Positions 62,239-64,000 of a stretch of 64,000 bases of DNA are shown one piece after another; the stretch's first letter is position 1, and each line of letters begins with the position of its first letter. Location of the stretch: the NCBI GenBank assembly GCA_007449985.2, contig VIIQ02000241.1:1-64000 (forward strand). Reading direction: 5' to 3'. A model generated the notes under the pieces. The model saw only the letters and a list, made by a program, of their open reading frames with translations, had not been told where the DNA came from and ran no database searches. The DNA comes from Desmodesmus armatus. Its lineage: Eukaryota; Chlorophyta; Chlorophyceae; Sphaeropleales; Scenedesmaceae. The position numbers were made by a program, and so were the translations under genes.

Positions 62239-62719
62239 CGGCCACCCCTCATTCTGCTGTGACAGTCATTTGCAGCAGCAGTCGCCTCACCAAAAGCAGC
62301 AGTAGTGAAGGGCGTGTCTTTTCCCCCACCCCCACCCCCAACCCAGTCTGGATTCTGGGGGTCCCCTGTACCACGGCCCCATCTTACTCAGCCCCCCTCC
62401 CCCTCTCCCCCCCCCCCCCCCCCCCCCCCCCACCCCCCCCCCACCCCCACCCCCCCCACCCCCACCCCCACCCCCACCCCCACCCCCACCCCCACCCCAC
62501 CCCCACCCCCACCCCCACCCCCCCCCCACCCCCCCCCACCCCCACCCCCACCCCCATCCCCACCCCCACCCGCAAAACCAGCCGCCTCACCTTCTGCTGT
62601 GACAGTCACTTGCAGCAGCAGCAGCCTCAGTAGGGGCTGCAGTAGGGAGTCAAGTGCTGCAGGCAGGGGGGGCAGCGGCACCCCCTGGGGCAGCAGAGGG
62701 GAGTGGGCGGGACAGCAAC
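30605..62719 (-). CDS. UBR-family N-recognin E3 ubiquitin ligase (PRT6/UBR1-like), 5' end outside window
   Basis: UBR1/PRT6-type ligases bind N-degrons and ubiquitinate their carriers. Reading the minus strand, recognisable blocks occur in family order: helical exons 62719-57199; HLPLHRFSAASLRCLI and LWIRNGDDTLAALRLYYQ (53207-52907); HEPDMFLLQCW (from 52332); LLRDRTTG (near 51750); VVEQLPPDLQ (ending 51275); a 10.6-kb intron; MIEQLLGELATFRQPKLGEA (40663-40575); FWDPHFLLYSR (from 40274); QVTEDMVLSALNLLSLGL (39425-38760); a CVVCRAADSSKGPLALLAFA block (38474-38070); a RING split over 37825-37495 and 36888-36790; and the Cys/His C-terminus (about 33250-30605). The N-terminal UBR box and N-domain are not seen and should lie past 64000. 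Poly-Q, poly-A and poly-S runs separate the blocks. Some junctions (near 40000, 35215, 33290 and 31300-31650) are unresolved. Confidence 0.85.
30900..31290 (-). repeat. Three extra copies of the UBR last-exon start
   Basis: Segments encoding SPYRDQHGEDWST or close variants begin at about 31265 (decayed), 31061 and 30951, the last two with CTGCAG acceptors, and are followed by poly-C/G. The middle copies fit the family motif (PY.D..GEED) better than the terminal exon does. Confidence 0.75.
31722..31837. repeat. (TAGTG)n pentanucleotide repeat, about 23 copies
   Basis: Uniform five-base repeat in a UBR intron. It is open in one minus frame as a repeating TTLHY peptide, which is not a gene. Confidence 0.9.
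32033..32122 (-). CDS. UBR ligase exon, Cys/His C-terminal domain
   Basis: Joins in phase to the exon ending 32939 to give LCLVTGRFVCSKRDCPALL and GQHSHHCCCYR, matching the family pattern LCLLCG..VC...CC followed by C..H...C. Confidence 0.75.
32318..32850 (-). repeat. Four extra copies of the EHPALCLVTG exon end
   Basis: Copies near 32318-32350, 32504-32548, 32646-32690 and 32808-32850 repeat the end of the parent exon (33001-32939), each with a GGGAGGT donor and separated by poly-C and CA-rich DNA. Confidence 0.8.
32939..33250 (-). CDS. UBR ligase exon: YQDLYLSLSE..PALCLVTG
   Basis: Ends PLNYQDLYLSLSEVECGACG RVPEHPALCLVTGR before a GTAAGT donor. This is the zinc-binding C..C...PALCL segment of UBR C-termini. 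The exon start is not settled; upstream is alanine and glutamine-rich. An in-exon GAG|GTGGAG at 33001 is an alternative donor. Confidence 0.7.
33290..35215 (-). CDS. UBR ligase large low-complexity exon
   Basis: An open frame of about 640 codons with poly-Q, poly-A and poly-S runs between leucine-rich helices (e.g. LLLSTLAHGISHWESLKRPL). It lies between the RING part and the Cys/His end, where relatives have a helical linker. The joins at both ends are unresolved. Confidence 0.6.
35469..35524. repeat. (CTG)n tract encoding poly-Q in the UBR gene
   Basis: About 18 triplets, read as glutamine after HMLKRQQ in the exon starting at 35554. Confidence 0.8.
35917..36460 (-). CDS. UBR ligase exon after the RING
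   Basis: Starts RLSNFLLPAVSLQATQVTTQ, contains a CAG/GCA-encoded alanine run (36326-36374 on the plus strand), QQQ runs and ends WMDLTEQGLGSLV before a GTGAGT donor. It follows the RING as CPLCR..SN..LP in relatives. Confidence 0.7.
36790..36888 (-). CDS. UBR ligase RING exon, second half (LLCPLCR)
   Basis: Encodes SHAQERQLNMARLGVSPG and NTHELLCPLCR, the last Cys pair of the RING. The CTG tract 36893-36967 abuts the CCGCAG acceptor. A partial copy of the exon end lies at 36660-36712. Confidence 0.8.
37495..37825 (-). CDS. UBR ligase RING exon, first half
   Basis: Acceptor (CTG)nCAG precedes the exon. It ends IAAWQQCGVMYGKCDSHPGL and HMTTCGHMAHTSCWEQH, matching the family STCGH.MH..CW. A Gly/Ser-rich insert with many GGC/AGC codons precedes it. 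Confidence 0.8.
38070..38474 (-). CDS. UBR ligase exon with CVVCRAAD motif
   Basis: Begins EAALARLKAQQAAFMQF, continues with an acidic DTDSEAEQ segment and two glutamine runs, and ends FGECVVCRAADSSKGPLALL before CACAG|GTGAGG. Relatives have the same arm: helical KR..A..F then C.LC.....PLG.LA. Confidence 0.8.
38760..39425 (-). CDS. UBR ligase exon with VTEDMVLSALNLLSLGL
   Basis: Starts GNQVTEDMVLSALNLLSLGL, matching the family (LTEDVL..A.HLL.LGL). It holds a poly-S run encoded by CTG triplets (39128-39200 plus strand) and a basic end SRKRKAKAAAQ. Confidence 0.8.
40274..40663 (-). CDS. UBR ligase exons: LLGELATFRQPKLG and FWDPHFLLYSR
   Basis: Exon 40663-40575 encodes NEPEMIEQLLGELATFRQPK then LGEAGAYCLK and joins in phase to the exon starting 40274 (REHWQFWDPHFLLYSRPELH), paralleling relatives (VA.FR.PG....Y.L....W..FDP.F.HYS). 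A copy of the first exon lies at about 40835-40893, and parts of a PGFLLYKHGQHVY copy of the second at about 40380-40440. Confidence 0.8.
41293..41364 (-). tRNA. tRNA-Ala (UGC), one base short in the D loop
   Basis: Cloverleaf with anticodon loop TTTGCAT and a G3:U70 wobble pair, the alanine identity element. Compared with the copies at 44594 and 56905 the D arm reads CTCATCGG instead of CTCAATCGG. Confidence 0.85.
41458..42180 (+). mobile_element. Family C retroposon, 5'-truncated
   Basis: Almost identical to bases 45622-46337. It ends GTGTAACACCTTCATTCATT. One frame (from about 41464) encodes HVVWDMVCLAGIGAVDFG and FWRVLADFAVSAIIPKRA, reminiscent of the end of algal LINE reverse-transcriptase ORFs, so C may be a LINE 3' end. 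Confidence 0.7.
42187..43268 (+). mobile_element. Family A retroposons: one short derivative and one near full length
   Basis: 42187-42270 joins the A 5' end (CCTGGGCATGCC) directly to the A 3' end and (TTC)n. A longer copy follows at 42271, again starting CTGGGCATGCCGTAAAACTG, and ends in (TTC)n near 43262. It matches the ARM-gene insertion without the nested B element. Confidence 0.75.
43271..43562 (+). mobile_element. Tandem 3'-terminal fragments of family A
   Basis: Three or more 5'-truncated pieces of A, each ending GTAACCC(TTC)n or similar, lie head to tail and are separated by CTTGAG at 43271, 43297 and 43469. Confidence 0.7.
43569..43946 (+). mobile_element. Family C retroposon, short copy
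   Basis: Carries the last 380 bases of C (from TAGTGACTTCTGTTCTGCTG) and its CATTCATT tail, flanked by CTTGAG at 43563 and 43947. Confidence 0.7.
43953..44075 (+). mobile_element. Family B element, 3' half
   Basis: Starts TAGGATTGGTGGCGCCTTGA, the continuation of GTGGTTGGGCTGTCTTGAG found at 41439-41457, and ends GTAACGAACACTGCCTGACT. The B element appears split by the A and C insertions between. Confidence 0.65.
44230..44520 (-). repeat. Decayed duplicate of the UBR intron flank at 40950-41225
   Basis: Shares CTGCAGGAGG-type stretches, GGCAAGCAG.GGAAGCTT, GTGACAGCTGGCAA and AAAACATGTG with the segment before the tRNA-Ala at 41293, and precedes the second tRNA-Ala in the same way, so it is a segmental duplication. 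Confidence 0.65.
44594..44666 (-). tRNA. tRNA-Ala (UGC), acceptor mismatch
   Basis: Same tRNA as at 56905 but the 3' acceptor strand reads CAACTCA, giving a G1-A72 mismatch. Anticodon loop TTTGCAT and G3:U70 are kept. Confidence 0.8.
44759..45352 (+). mobile_element. Family A retroposon, 5'-truncated, 12-bp target duplication
   Basis: TTCCTCTCTTGT occurs at 44747-44758 and 45353-45364. The element starts inside A at CTGTGCCGTGGTTTTGTCGC and ends GTAACCCC(TTC)n. Confidence 0.8.
45367..45400 (+). mobile_element. 34-bp terminal fragment of family C
   Basis: Starts TAGTTGCTTGAGAAACCCGT and ends CACCTTCATT. CTCTCTTGTCG flanks it on both sides, reusing the target of the preceding A element. Confidence 0.65.
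45441..45496 (+). mobile_element. 56-bp terminal fragment of family A, 13-bp target duplication
   Basis: ATGCTTGGCTGCT occurs at 45428-45440 and 45497-45509. The insert is only GTCGTTGCAGCGTAGCTGCG through GTAACCCC(TTC)n. The host is a B2 element. Confidence 0.75.
45529..46337 (+). mobile_element. Family C retroposon, 11-bp target duplication
   Basis: CCCATGTGCTT occurs at 45518-45528 and 46338-46348, splitting a B2 element. The insert ends GTGTAACACCTTCATTCATT. It is the longest C copy in the window (809 bp). Confidence 0.8.
46339..46560 (+). mobile_element. Family B2 SINE-like element (3' part)
   Basis: Continues the B2 sequence interrupted by C (TGTGCTTCAATGGCCGCGCA) and ends AATGTAACGAACAATGAGTG with a (TGAG)n tail. 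The same sequence recurs at 47185, 50825 and 61615. Confidence 0.75.
47004..47076 (-). tRNA. tRNA-Val (CAC), T-loop substitution, possibly a pseudogene
   Basis: Same tRNA as at 55692, 61450 and 63372 but the T loop reads GTTTGAT instead of GTTCGAT, changing C56, which normally pairs with G19. TTTT lies just downstream of the gene. Confidence 0.75.
47185..47432 (+). mobile_element. Family B2 element
   Basis: Runs from TTGGTTGCTCTGCATGCTTG to AATGTAACGAACAATGAATG with an (ATGA)n tail that merges with the start of the Penelope-like ORF1. Confidence 0.75.
47435..48661 (+). CDS. Penelope-like element ORF1, coiled-coil and Gln/Arg-rich
   Basis: 408 residues: an N-terminal helical part (AAYKKIQRKFLKLQSDFAAY, IAEIYKQQKQAVIDDLSDTV), alanine and glutamine-rich middle, and a basic Gln/Arg/Pro tail (RNRRQNRPQPRQQPRQQQHN). 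This looks like a nucleic-acid-binding gag-like protein for the retroelement. The annotated ATG lies inside the (ATGA)n tail of the preceding B2 element, so the true 5' end may be lost. The reading frame overlaps the ORF2 frame, which is open from 48316. Confidence 0.65.
   Translation: MNELGTEVLQQSAAYKKIQRKFLKLQSDFAAYKAQLAAGILPPSLGPAVLRTQPHTGSTDLDKAAGETAQQRYRECLNEIAEIYKQQKQAVIDDLSDTVQQLKTVKGPDAVRAVFSSFVSGSSHAADADLQLLLTHALKLLDINVNSIGNSLHEGAAARETKLLAAAQRRIEQQQRQQQRQQANGTTAASLAAAAAAAGAAAAVSAVAAAAPPAPAGAQEGADGDAAMEHDHMHPNQEQQQQEAQQHAASNAAMTPNQVATAIQAGIAASITHLLQHAPLPVSPATPAQPKPRNRRQNRPQPRQQPRQQQHNRPQQQQQQHRPQPAGRQQQQQQQQQRRPPRNNSGAPNGAAPRQQAQPGRSPARQPQQQPRPPANPGAGAGRTNANANYRRTGRGGNNGPQGRQPSR
48316..50508 (+). 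CDS. Penelope-like reverse transcriptase (ORF2)
   Basis: The frame is open from 48316 with no ATG before the conserved LKGVFNLSSKPFS block near 48658, so translation probably needs a -1 shift from ORF1 or a non-AUG start (GTG at 48667). Motifs: GHKFIPTP; ITVKPSDKNMGLCILD; VPYFYLLPKVHKL; LKGRPIAACHSWVTNGAS; TFDVESMYPSIDNAG; KQGTVMGTPVAPPYSNIYVA; YKRFIDDGFFVWEGDE with the catalytic DD; HSIDYMDITVTK; QKPHNQYMYIPYFSFHRRGV; and the terminal AYTKNRSIGARLIRAR. These are the PLE arrangement rather than LINE or LTR. Uninterrupted, so recently active or selected. Confidence 0.85.
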   Translation, partial: QAAKQASAPAAAPPAAAQQATAAAAAAQATACWQATAAAAAAAAPPTPQQQRRPKRRGAPAAGTAGAQPCTPATAAAPPPSQPRRRSRAHKRQRKLQAYRQRRQQRPTGPPALPLKGVFNLSSKPFSAAALRTLNLGHKFIPTPGADTPRDRLNRQIARYTRNIRLRAWFDGRRKDRERNPAAYDLKYHVPSSTWEPPHVPDAVERFVQDVTAALNACYDVRPVLMHTHPVCDNVTPDMRRALFELQHDPAITVKPSDKNMGLCILDRSWYIAECLRQLGATSTYEEVPAASIPARVQGLQEEALRLTEAYAPYVPGHVVKYLQAAAASECTVPYFYLLPKVHKLPAVTREHLHLLKGRPIAACHSWVTNGASVYLADVLNATCQQLFPQVLPDSKTLVRLLESSTVGRDAFLVTFDVESMYPSIDNAGAVPACAHAAAQCGYHGGMVHALLSFVMEHGYCQFDGRYYKQKQGTVMGTPVAPPYSNIYVASCLEAVAQAQCEHWPAIYKRFIDDGFFVWEGDEASLLAFLQVLNSTLPNIKITWQYSQHSIDYMDITVTKCESTGVSVGLKVTTYQKPHNQYMYIPYFSFHRRGVFKGFIKAELQRYAVTNTLPADFDRMKALFMQRLVDRGYPVSQLKKWFAAVDHACRVRLLHSTTGPKPKAGMPPVLVLPNGQFEMTAQVAAVLNRVYAAHKHEADVASIFGGTDAKLIVAYTKNRSIGARLIRARH
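50657..50704 (+). ncRNA. Hammerhead ribozyme at the 3' end of the PLE
   Basis: Core CTGATGA (50665-50671), stem II GCCTT/AAGGC with loop GAAG (50672-50685), GAAA (50686-50689), and a loopless stem III ACT/AGT followed by C17 at 50695. Stem I pairs GAC 50662-50664 with GTC 50696-50698 and CTTA 50658-50661 with TAAG 50701-50704, with TG bulged. Minimal hammerheads of this type are known in PLEs and usually work as dimers. Confidence 0.85.
50825..51090 (+). mobile_element. Family B2 element
   Basis: From TTCGCTTGTTGGGATAGCGT to AATGTAACGAACAATGAATG with (ATGA)n. Together with the copy at 47185 it brackets the PLE, but full B2 elements elsewhere show it is an independent family. Confidence 0.75.
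51275..52332 (-). CDS. UBR ligase exons: HEPDMFLLQCW, LRLLVMLLRDRT, VVEQLPPDLQ
   Basis: The exon starting 52332 encodes SKDYLHEPDMFLLQCWLA; an exon near 51835-51720 encodes SLLSRLSDGATQLGVEGGLR and LLVMLLRDRT; an exon ending 51275 encodes HWLAVADESYTAVVEQLPPD before CTGCAG|GTGAGA. They parallel relatives' D.FLLQ, LL.LL..ER and H..L...LP blocks that precede the VA.FR exon, now 10.6 kb away. Confidence 0.7.
52530..52745 (-). repeat. Two extra copies of the LWIRNGDDTLAALRLYYQ exon end
   Basis: Copies at about 52530-52585 (LWIWHKDDTLAALRLYFQ) and 52682-52742 follow the parent exon 53207-52907, each with a donor and a poly-C spacer. The middle copy is frame-intact. Confidence 0.75.
52907..53207 (-). 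CDS. UBR ligase exon: HLPLHRF to LWIRNGDD
   Basis: Encodes DEGVSLHLPLHRFSAASLRC, a CAG-encoded glutamine run, VQAWLVQVGGQLWIRNGDDT and ALRLYYQ before CAG|GTGACT. Relatives read FHLPLHR.LA..L and ..V.AGLWVRNG.....Q...Y. This pair of blocks is diagnostic for the family. Confidence 0.85.
53260..54517 (-). CDS. UBR ligase exon dominated by poly-Q/poly-A runs
   Basis: Starts after TGTGCAG near 54518, encodes CFTPWCHQQQ and TAQDAAEAAIHWTYSRQHNT, then conserved-looking helices (VHQQLWVLMQMLLSQ, VVLLLMWCARYKVIAHEAAA, LQQLYLLSWQQLRTFLAIRL) separated by glutamine or alanine runs from CTG tracts at 53269-53346, 53530-53580, 53694-53763, 54010-54063 and 54438-54494. The donor is CAG|GTGGTG at 53260. Confidence 0.65.
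53694..53763. repeat. (CTG)n tract encoding poly-Q
   Basis: About 23 triplets within the UBR exon. Other tracts of the same kind are at 53269-53346 and 54438-54494. Confidence 0.85.
54880..55410 (-). repeat. UBR exon NLEVVAALTLQE and its partial copies
   Basis: The best exon (55228-55121) encodes GVLDGRRVVSGEMCDSTQQL and LAAANLEVVAALTLQE. Copies of its start lie at about 55345-55404 and near 55500-55540, and a copy of its end at about 54885-54945, with poly-C/G and CA repeats between. Confidence 0.7.
55008..55085. repeat. (CA)n microsatellite
   Basis: About 38 dinucleotides in a UBR intron next to the exon at 55121. Confidence 0.9.
55692..55764 (-). tRNA. tRNA-Val (CAC)
   Basis: 73-nt cloverleaf: GCACCCA acceptor, anticodon stem TGTGC/GCACA with loop CTCACAC, T loop GTTCGAT. 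TTTT lies just downstream on the minus strand. It is in a UBR intron. Confidence 0.9.
55848..56330 (+). mobile_element. Family B1 element, long copy
   Basis: Ends GTAACGAACACTGACTGACT with a (CTGA)n tail. The body is shared with 61888-62165 and with the inverted copy at 62765-63290. It starts about 85 bases from the tRNA-Val 5' end. Confidence 0.75.
56905..56977 (-). tRNA. tRNA-Ala (UGC)
   Basis: Intact cloverleaf: acceptor GGGGTTG/CAACTCC with G3:U70, D arm GCTCAATCGGTAGAGC, anticodon loop TTTGCAT, T loop ATCGAAA. In a UBR intron. Confidence 0.93.
57199..57313 (-). CDS. UBR ligase exon: RVLSDLSTVSHHASIVTRLL
   Basis: Encodes RVLSDLSTVSHHASIVTRLL then MDQHLLPLLEEYQ before CAG|GTGAGA. Relatives have a YL.I.SDL.Y.L....... 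helix pair here. A partial copy with the same donor pattern lies at about 57425-57493. Confidence 0.7.
57545..58396 (-). repeat. Five copies of a UBR exon (EATAAARMGVNTGFRHR)
   Basis: Copies start near 58396, 58193, 57945, 57757 and 57578. The first four keep a following INAYR or similar and a donor; spacers are poly-C and CA-rich. Which copy is used cannot be told by eye. Confidence 0.8.
58416..59100 (-). repeat. Four near-identical copies of a UBR exon, period about 188 bp
   Basis: Each unit has a TTACAG or TTGCAG acceptor, encodes TTLQLVEQQQLLQTLLHTAT and SLAAGITRHMTPHHRG, and ends in poly-G spacer. The shared TCATGTGTCGGGTGATGCCT occurs at 58441, 58631, 58820 and 59007. Confidence 0.85.
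59270..59605 (-). repeat. Copies of UBR exon 60072-59801 end
   Basis: A near-identical copy of VGEARESEGEALSAALDRLT and VQLFNAESV with donor lies at about 59505-59605, and a shorter one at about 59270-59330. Confidence 0.8.
59801..60072 (-). CDS. UBR ligase exon: VTLLYDSHFKFEVTVHLLDC
   Basis: Encodes SYVTLLYDSHFKFEVTVHLL, CYEWLLQLVGEARESEGEAL and DRLTVQLFNAES before TCG|GTGAGT. Relatives have Y..LF........S...L.VQ.FT.PS. A CTG tract runs up to its CACTGCAG acceptor. Confidence 0.8.
60078..60205. repeat. (CAG)n tracts, CTG in the transcript
   Basis: Two runs of about 24 and 10 triplets separated by CAAGCAGCGGGGGCAACAG. They lie in the UBR intron directly upstream of the acceptor at 60073. 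Confidence 0.85.
60682..61130 (-). CDS. UBR ligase exon: LKWLQPLAKVTQIRSIMCEI
   Basis: Starts VARAMDMAMNAAPGAPRPPL, then LKWLQPLAKVTQIRSIMCEI and ALLSPSDLTQM, a glutamine run, alanine-rich linker, and ends LWQVVQDLVGRLAPHSSRPC before CAG|GTGCGA. It is helical and upstream of the VQLF exon. Confidence 0.65.
61450..61522 (-). tRNA. tRNA-Val (CAC)
   Basis: Identical in sequence to the gene at 55692, with TTTT just downstream on the minus strand. In a UBR intron. Confidence 0.9.
61615..61885 (+). mobile_element. Family B2 element
   Basis: From TTGGGACAGCGTGTCACTGC to AATGCAACGAACAATGAGTG with (TGAG)n, starting about 95 bases from the tRNA-Val 5' end. Confidence 0.75.
61888..62165 (+). mobile_element. 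Family B1 element
   Basis: Directly follows the B2 element, separated by GCGGCTGTCA; GCGGCTG recurs after its (CTGA)n tail, so a target duplication GCGGCTG (61887 and 62165 regions) is likely. Confidence 0.7.
62404..62572. repeat. Poly-C and (CCCCCA)n tract
   Basis: About 170 bases of C runs interrupted by A at near six-base spacing in a UBR intron. The complementary strand has many G5 runs and could form G-quadruplexes. Confidence 0.85.
62591..62719 (-). CDS. UBR ligase most upstream exon seen
   Basis: Acceptor TGTGCAG, then CCPAHSPLLPQGVPLPPLPA and SLLQPLLRLLLLQ; donor CAA|GTGACT or AAG|GTGAGG. A copy of its end lies at about 62255-62300. It has weak family resemblance, so this is the least certain exon. 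Confidence 0.45.
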
Positions 62720-62763
62720 CTGCACAGCAGCAGCAGCAACAGCAGCAGTTGAGCAATCCGCGG

Positions 62764-63290
62764 GTCAGTCAGTCAGTGTTCGTTACAAAGGGGCCTCAAG
62801 GACCCAGCCAACCCGATGCAAGCCCCGGGACCCAATCCATGCGGTCAGTCAGTCAGTCAGTGTTCGTTACAAAGAGGCCTCAAGGACCCAGCCAACCCGA
62901 TGCAAGCCCCAGGACCCAAGCCATGTCCCGCCCTTGTAACTCAAGGCGCCACCATCCTACTCAAGACAGCCCAACCACCTGTGGCACACAAGCTGTGTTA
63001 GCATGAAACACGCACAAGGCATAAAGCGAACGGATGCGCGGCCAAGAACGCACATGCACATGCTGACGCAGACAAGCAGGCAGAAAAAGAGCTGACATGG
63101 CAATGCAAGCATGACTAGCTGACCCAACCCAAGCTGGCACATGCATCACTGCCCCCGCCCCGTCGGCTAACAGGGTAAAGCAACCAGAAACACCAAGCAC
63201 AACAGGAGACAGGCAAGGCAGTCAACCATCAGGCAAGGCTGGAGAAACATGCGGGCCAAGGAGCAACCGAAACACACTCTCTCTCACTCA
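62764..63290 (-). mobile_element. Family B1 element, inverted, with an extra 3'-terminal copy
   Basis: Reverse complement of the element at 55848-56330. Its 3' end (about 75 bases through GTAACGAACACTGACTGACT) occurs twice in tandem at 62764-62840 and from 62842. Confidence 0.75.
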
Positions 63291-63371
63291 CTCATTGTTC
63301 GAAACAGCAGCCGACACTACAGGAGCCGGCGGCACAGCAGCAATGGCACCATCATCAGCCAGTTCTGTCCA

Positions 63372-63444
63372 GCACCCATGGTGTAGTTGGTTATCACGTG
63401 TGCCTCACACGCACAAGGGCCTCAGTTCGATCCTGAGTGGGTGC
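63372..63444 (+). tRNA. tRNA-Val (CAC)
   Basis: Identical to the genes at 55692 and 61450, on the opposite strand. TTTT follows about 10 bases after the gene. The inverted B1 element ends about 80 bases upstream. Confidence 0.9.
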
Positions 63445-64000
63445 AGCTGTGCTGTTTTGTTGCTGCGCAAACTCATCAGTATGCCCACAGCTTGGAGAAT
63501 AAAGCTCAATTGTCCCCTAGAAAAAAGTATGTATCCTCTGGGAGTTGCGCTCACACCAACAAGTGTGCACAACAGCTCCACACCTTACACAAATGTCAAG
63601 ACCCTCCCACCCCACCACCCACTCACAACCCCACTGTACTCTCTGGCGTTCAGAAACCTTGAGCCATCCAGGATGCCTCCCCCCCCCCCCCCATCTATAG
63701 CAGCAACCGCCCGCCACACTGCGGTACATTCCCGCAGTCACCAAAAGACGCCTTCTTCAGACAACACAATCACACCGCCCTCCTGCCACCATCACCATCA
63801 TCACACGCACACCCTGTTTCAGTTTCACCCCCCCCCCCCTCCCAACCACCCACCCACCCACCCACCAAACATGATCAACCCCCACCTTCAGCCCGCCACG
63901 ATGCCTCGTCCCCACAGTCACAGCAGCCACCCGCCACACTGCGGTACATTGTGTAGTTGTGCGCCTCATGACCCCCTGCCTTGAAGCACGACACACACAC
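63445..64000. other. Low-complexity end of window, probable UBR intron
   Basis: Contains poly-C tracts and a repeated segment CCGCCACACTGCGGTACATT at about 63709 and 63932, suggesting another local tandem duplication, perhaps of an exon not yet recognised. Confidence 0.4.

Noticed and set aside
62404..62572. Telomeric repeat
   Set aside because: The unit is CCCCCA-like and irregular, not the TTTAGGG or TTTTAGGG type of green algae.

Overview
The window is nuclear DNA of a green alga, most likely a chlamydomonadalean. Genes have many short GT-AG introns, GC content is high, CTG/CAG triplet tracts and poly-C/poly-G runs are abundant, and TGTAA lies after at least two stop codons. Haematococcus or a relative would fit, but that is inference. 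There is no bacterial gene organisation and no CRISPR array or rRNA.

Protein-coding layout. (1) Minus, 1-5229: GCFC/PAXBP1-ILP1-type splicing-linked protein, 3' end outside the window. (2) Plus, 5608-7089: complete UFM1 ubiquitin-like modifier, head-to-head with gene 1. (3) Plus, 7833-11239: a six-exon, 267-residue protein I do not recognise. (4) Plus, about 12930-17343: TPR-like protein with a C-terminal HPD J-like domain. (5) Minus, 18602-21387: ARM/HEAT-like protein whose exon is interrupted by a 1.2-kb retroposon with 14-bp target duplications. (6) Minus, 26729-30405, probably continuing to 22663: R3H-SUZ RNA-binding protein. (7) Minus, 30605 to beyond 62719: a very large UBR-family (PRT6/UBR1-like) N-recognin E3 ligase, lacking only its N-terminal UBR box, with polyglutamine, polyalanine and polyserine runs between conserved blocks.

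Mobile and RNA content. A 10.6-kb UBR intron (about 40664-51274) holds nested LINE/SINE-like retroposons (called A, B and C here), two tRNA-Ala genes, one tRNA-Val and a Penelope-like retroelement (47435-50704) with two overlapping ORFs and a hammerhead ribozyme at its 3' end. Further tRNA-Val and tRNA-Ala genes lie in other UBR introns, each with repeat sequence close to its 5' side. The R3H gene region carries a TIR transposon with TA target sites, a 200-nt hairpin and a tandem tRNA-like repeat.

The dominant unusual signal is repeated local tandem duplication of exon pieces with their splice sites: almost every gene carries two to six partial copies of an exon within a few hundred bases, most decayed. 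A second signal is that A and C retroposon fragments have been inserted serially into the same target, separated by repeated copies of the target duplication. A third is that CTG tracts abut 3' splice sites. Exon boundaries are from reading GT/AG sites, frame continuity and family similarity by eye; no alignment or search was run.
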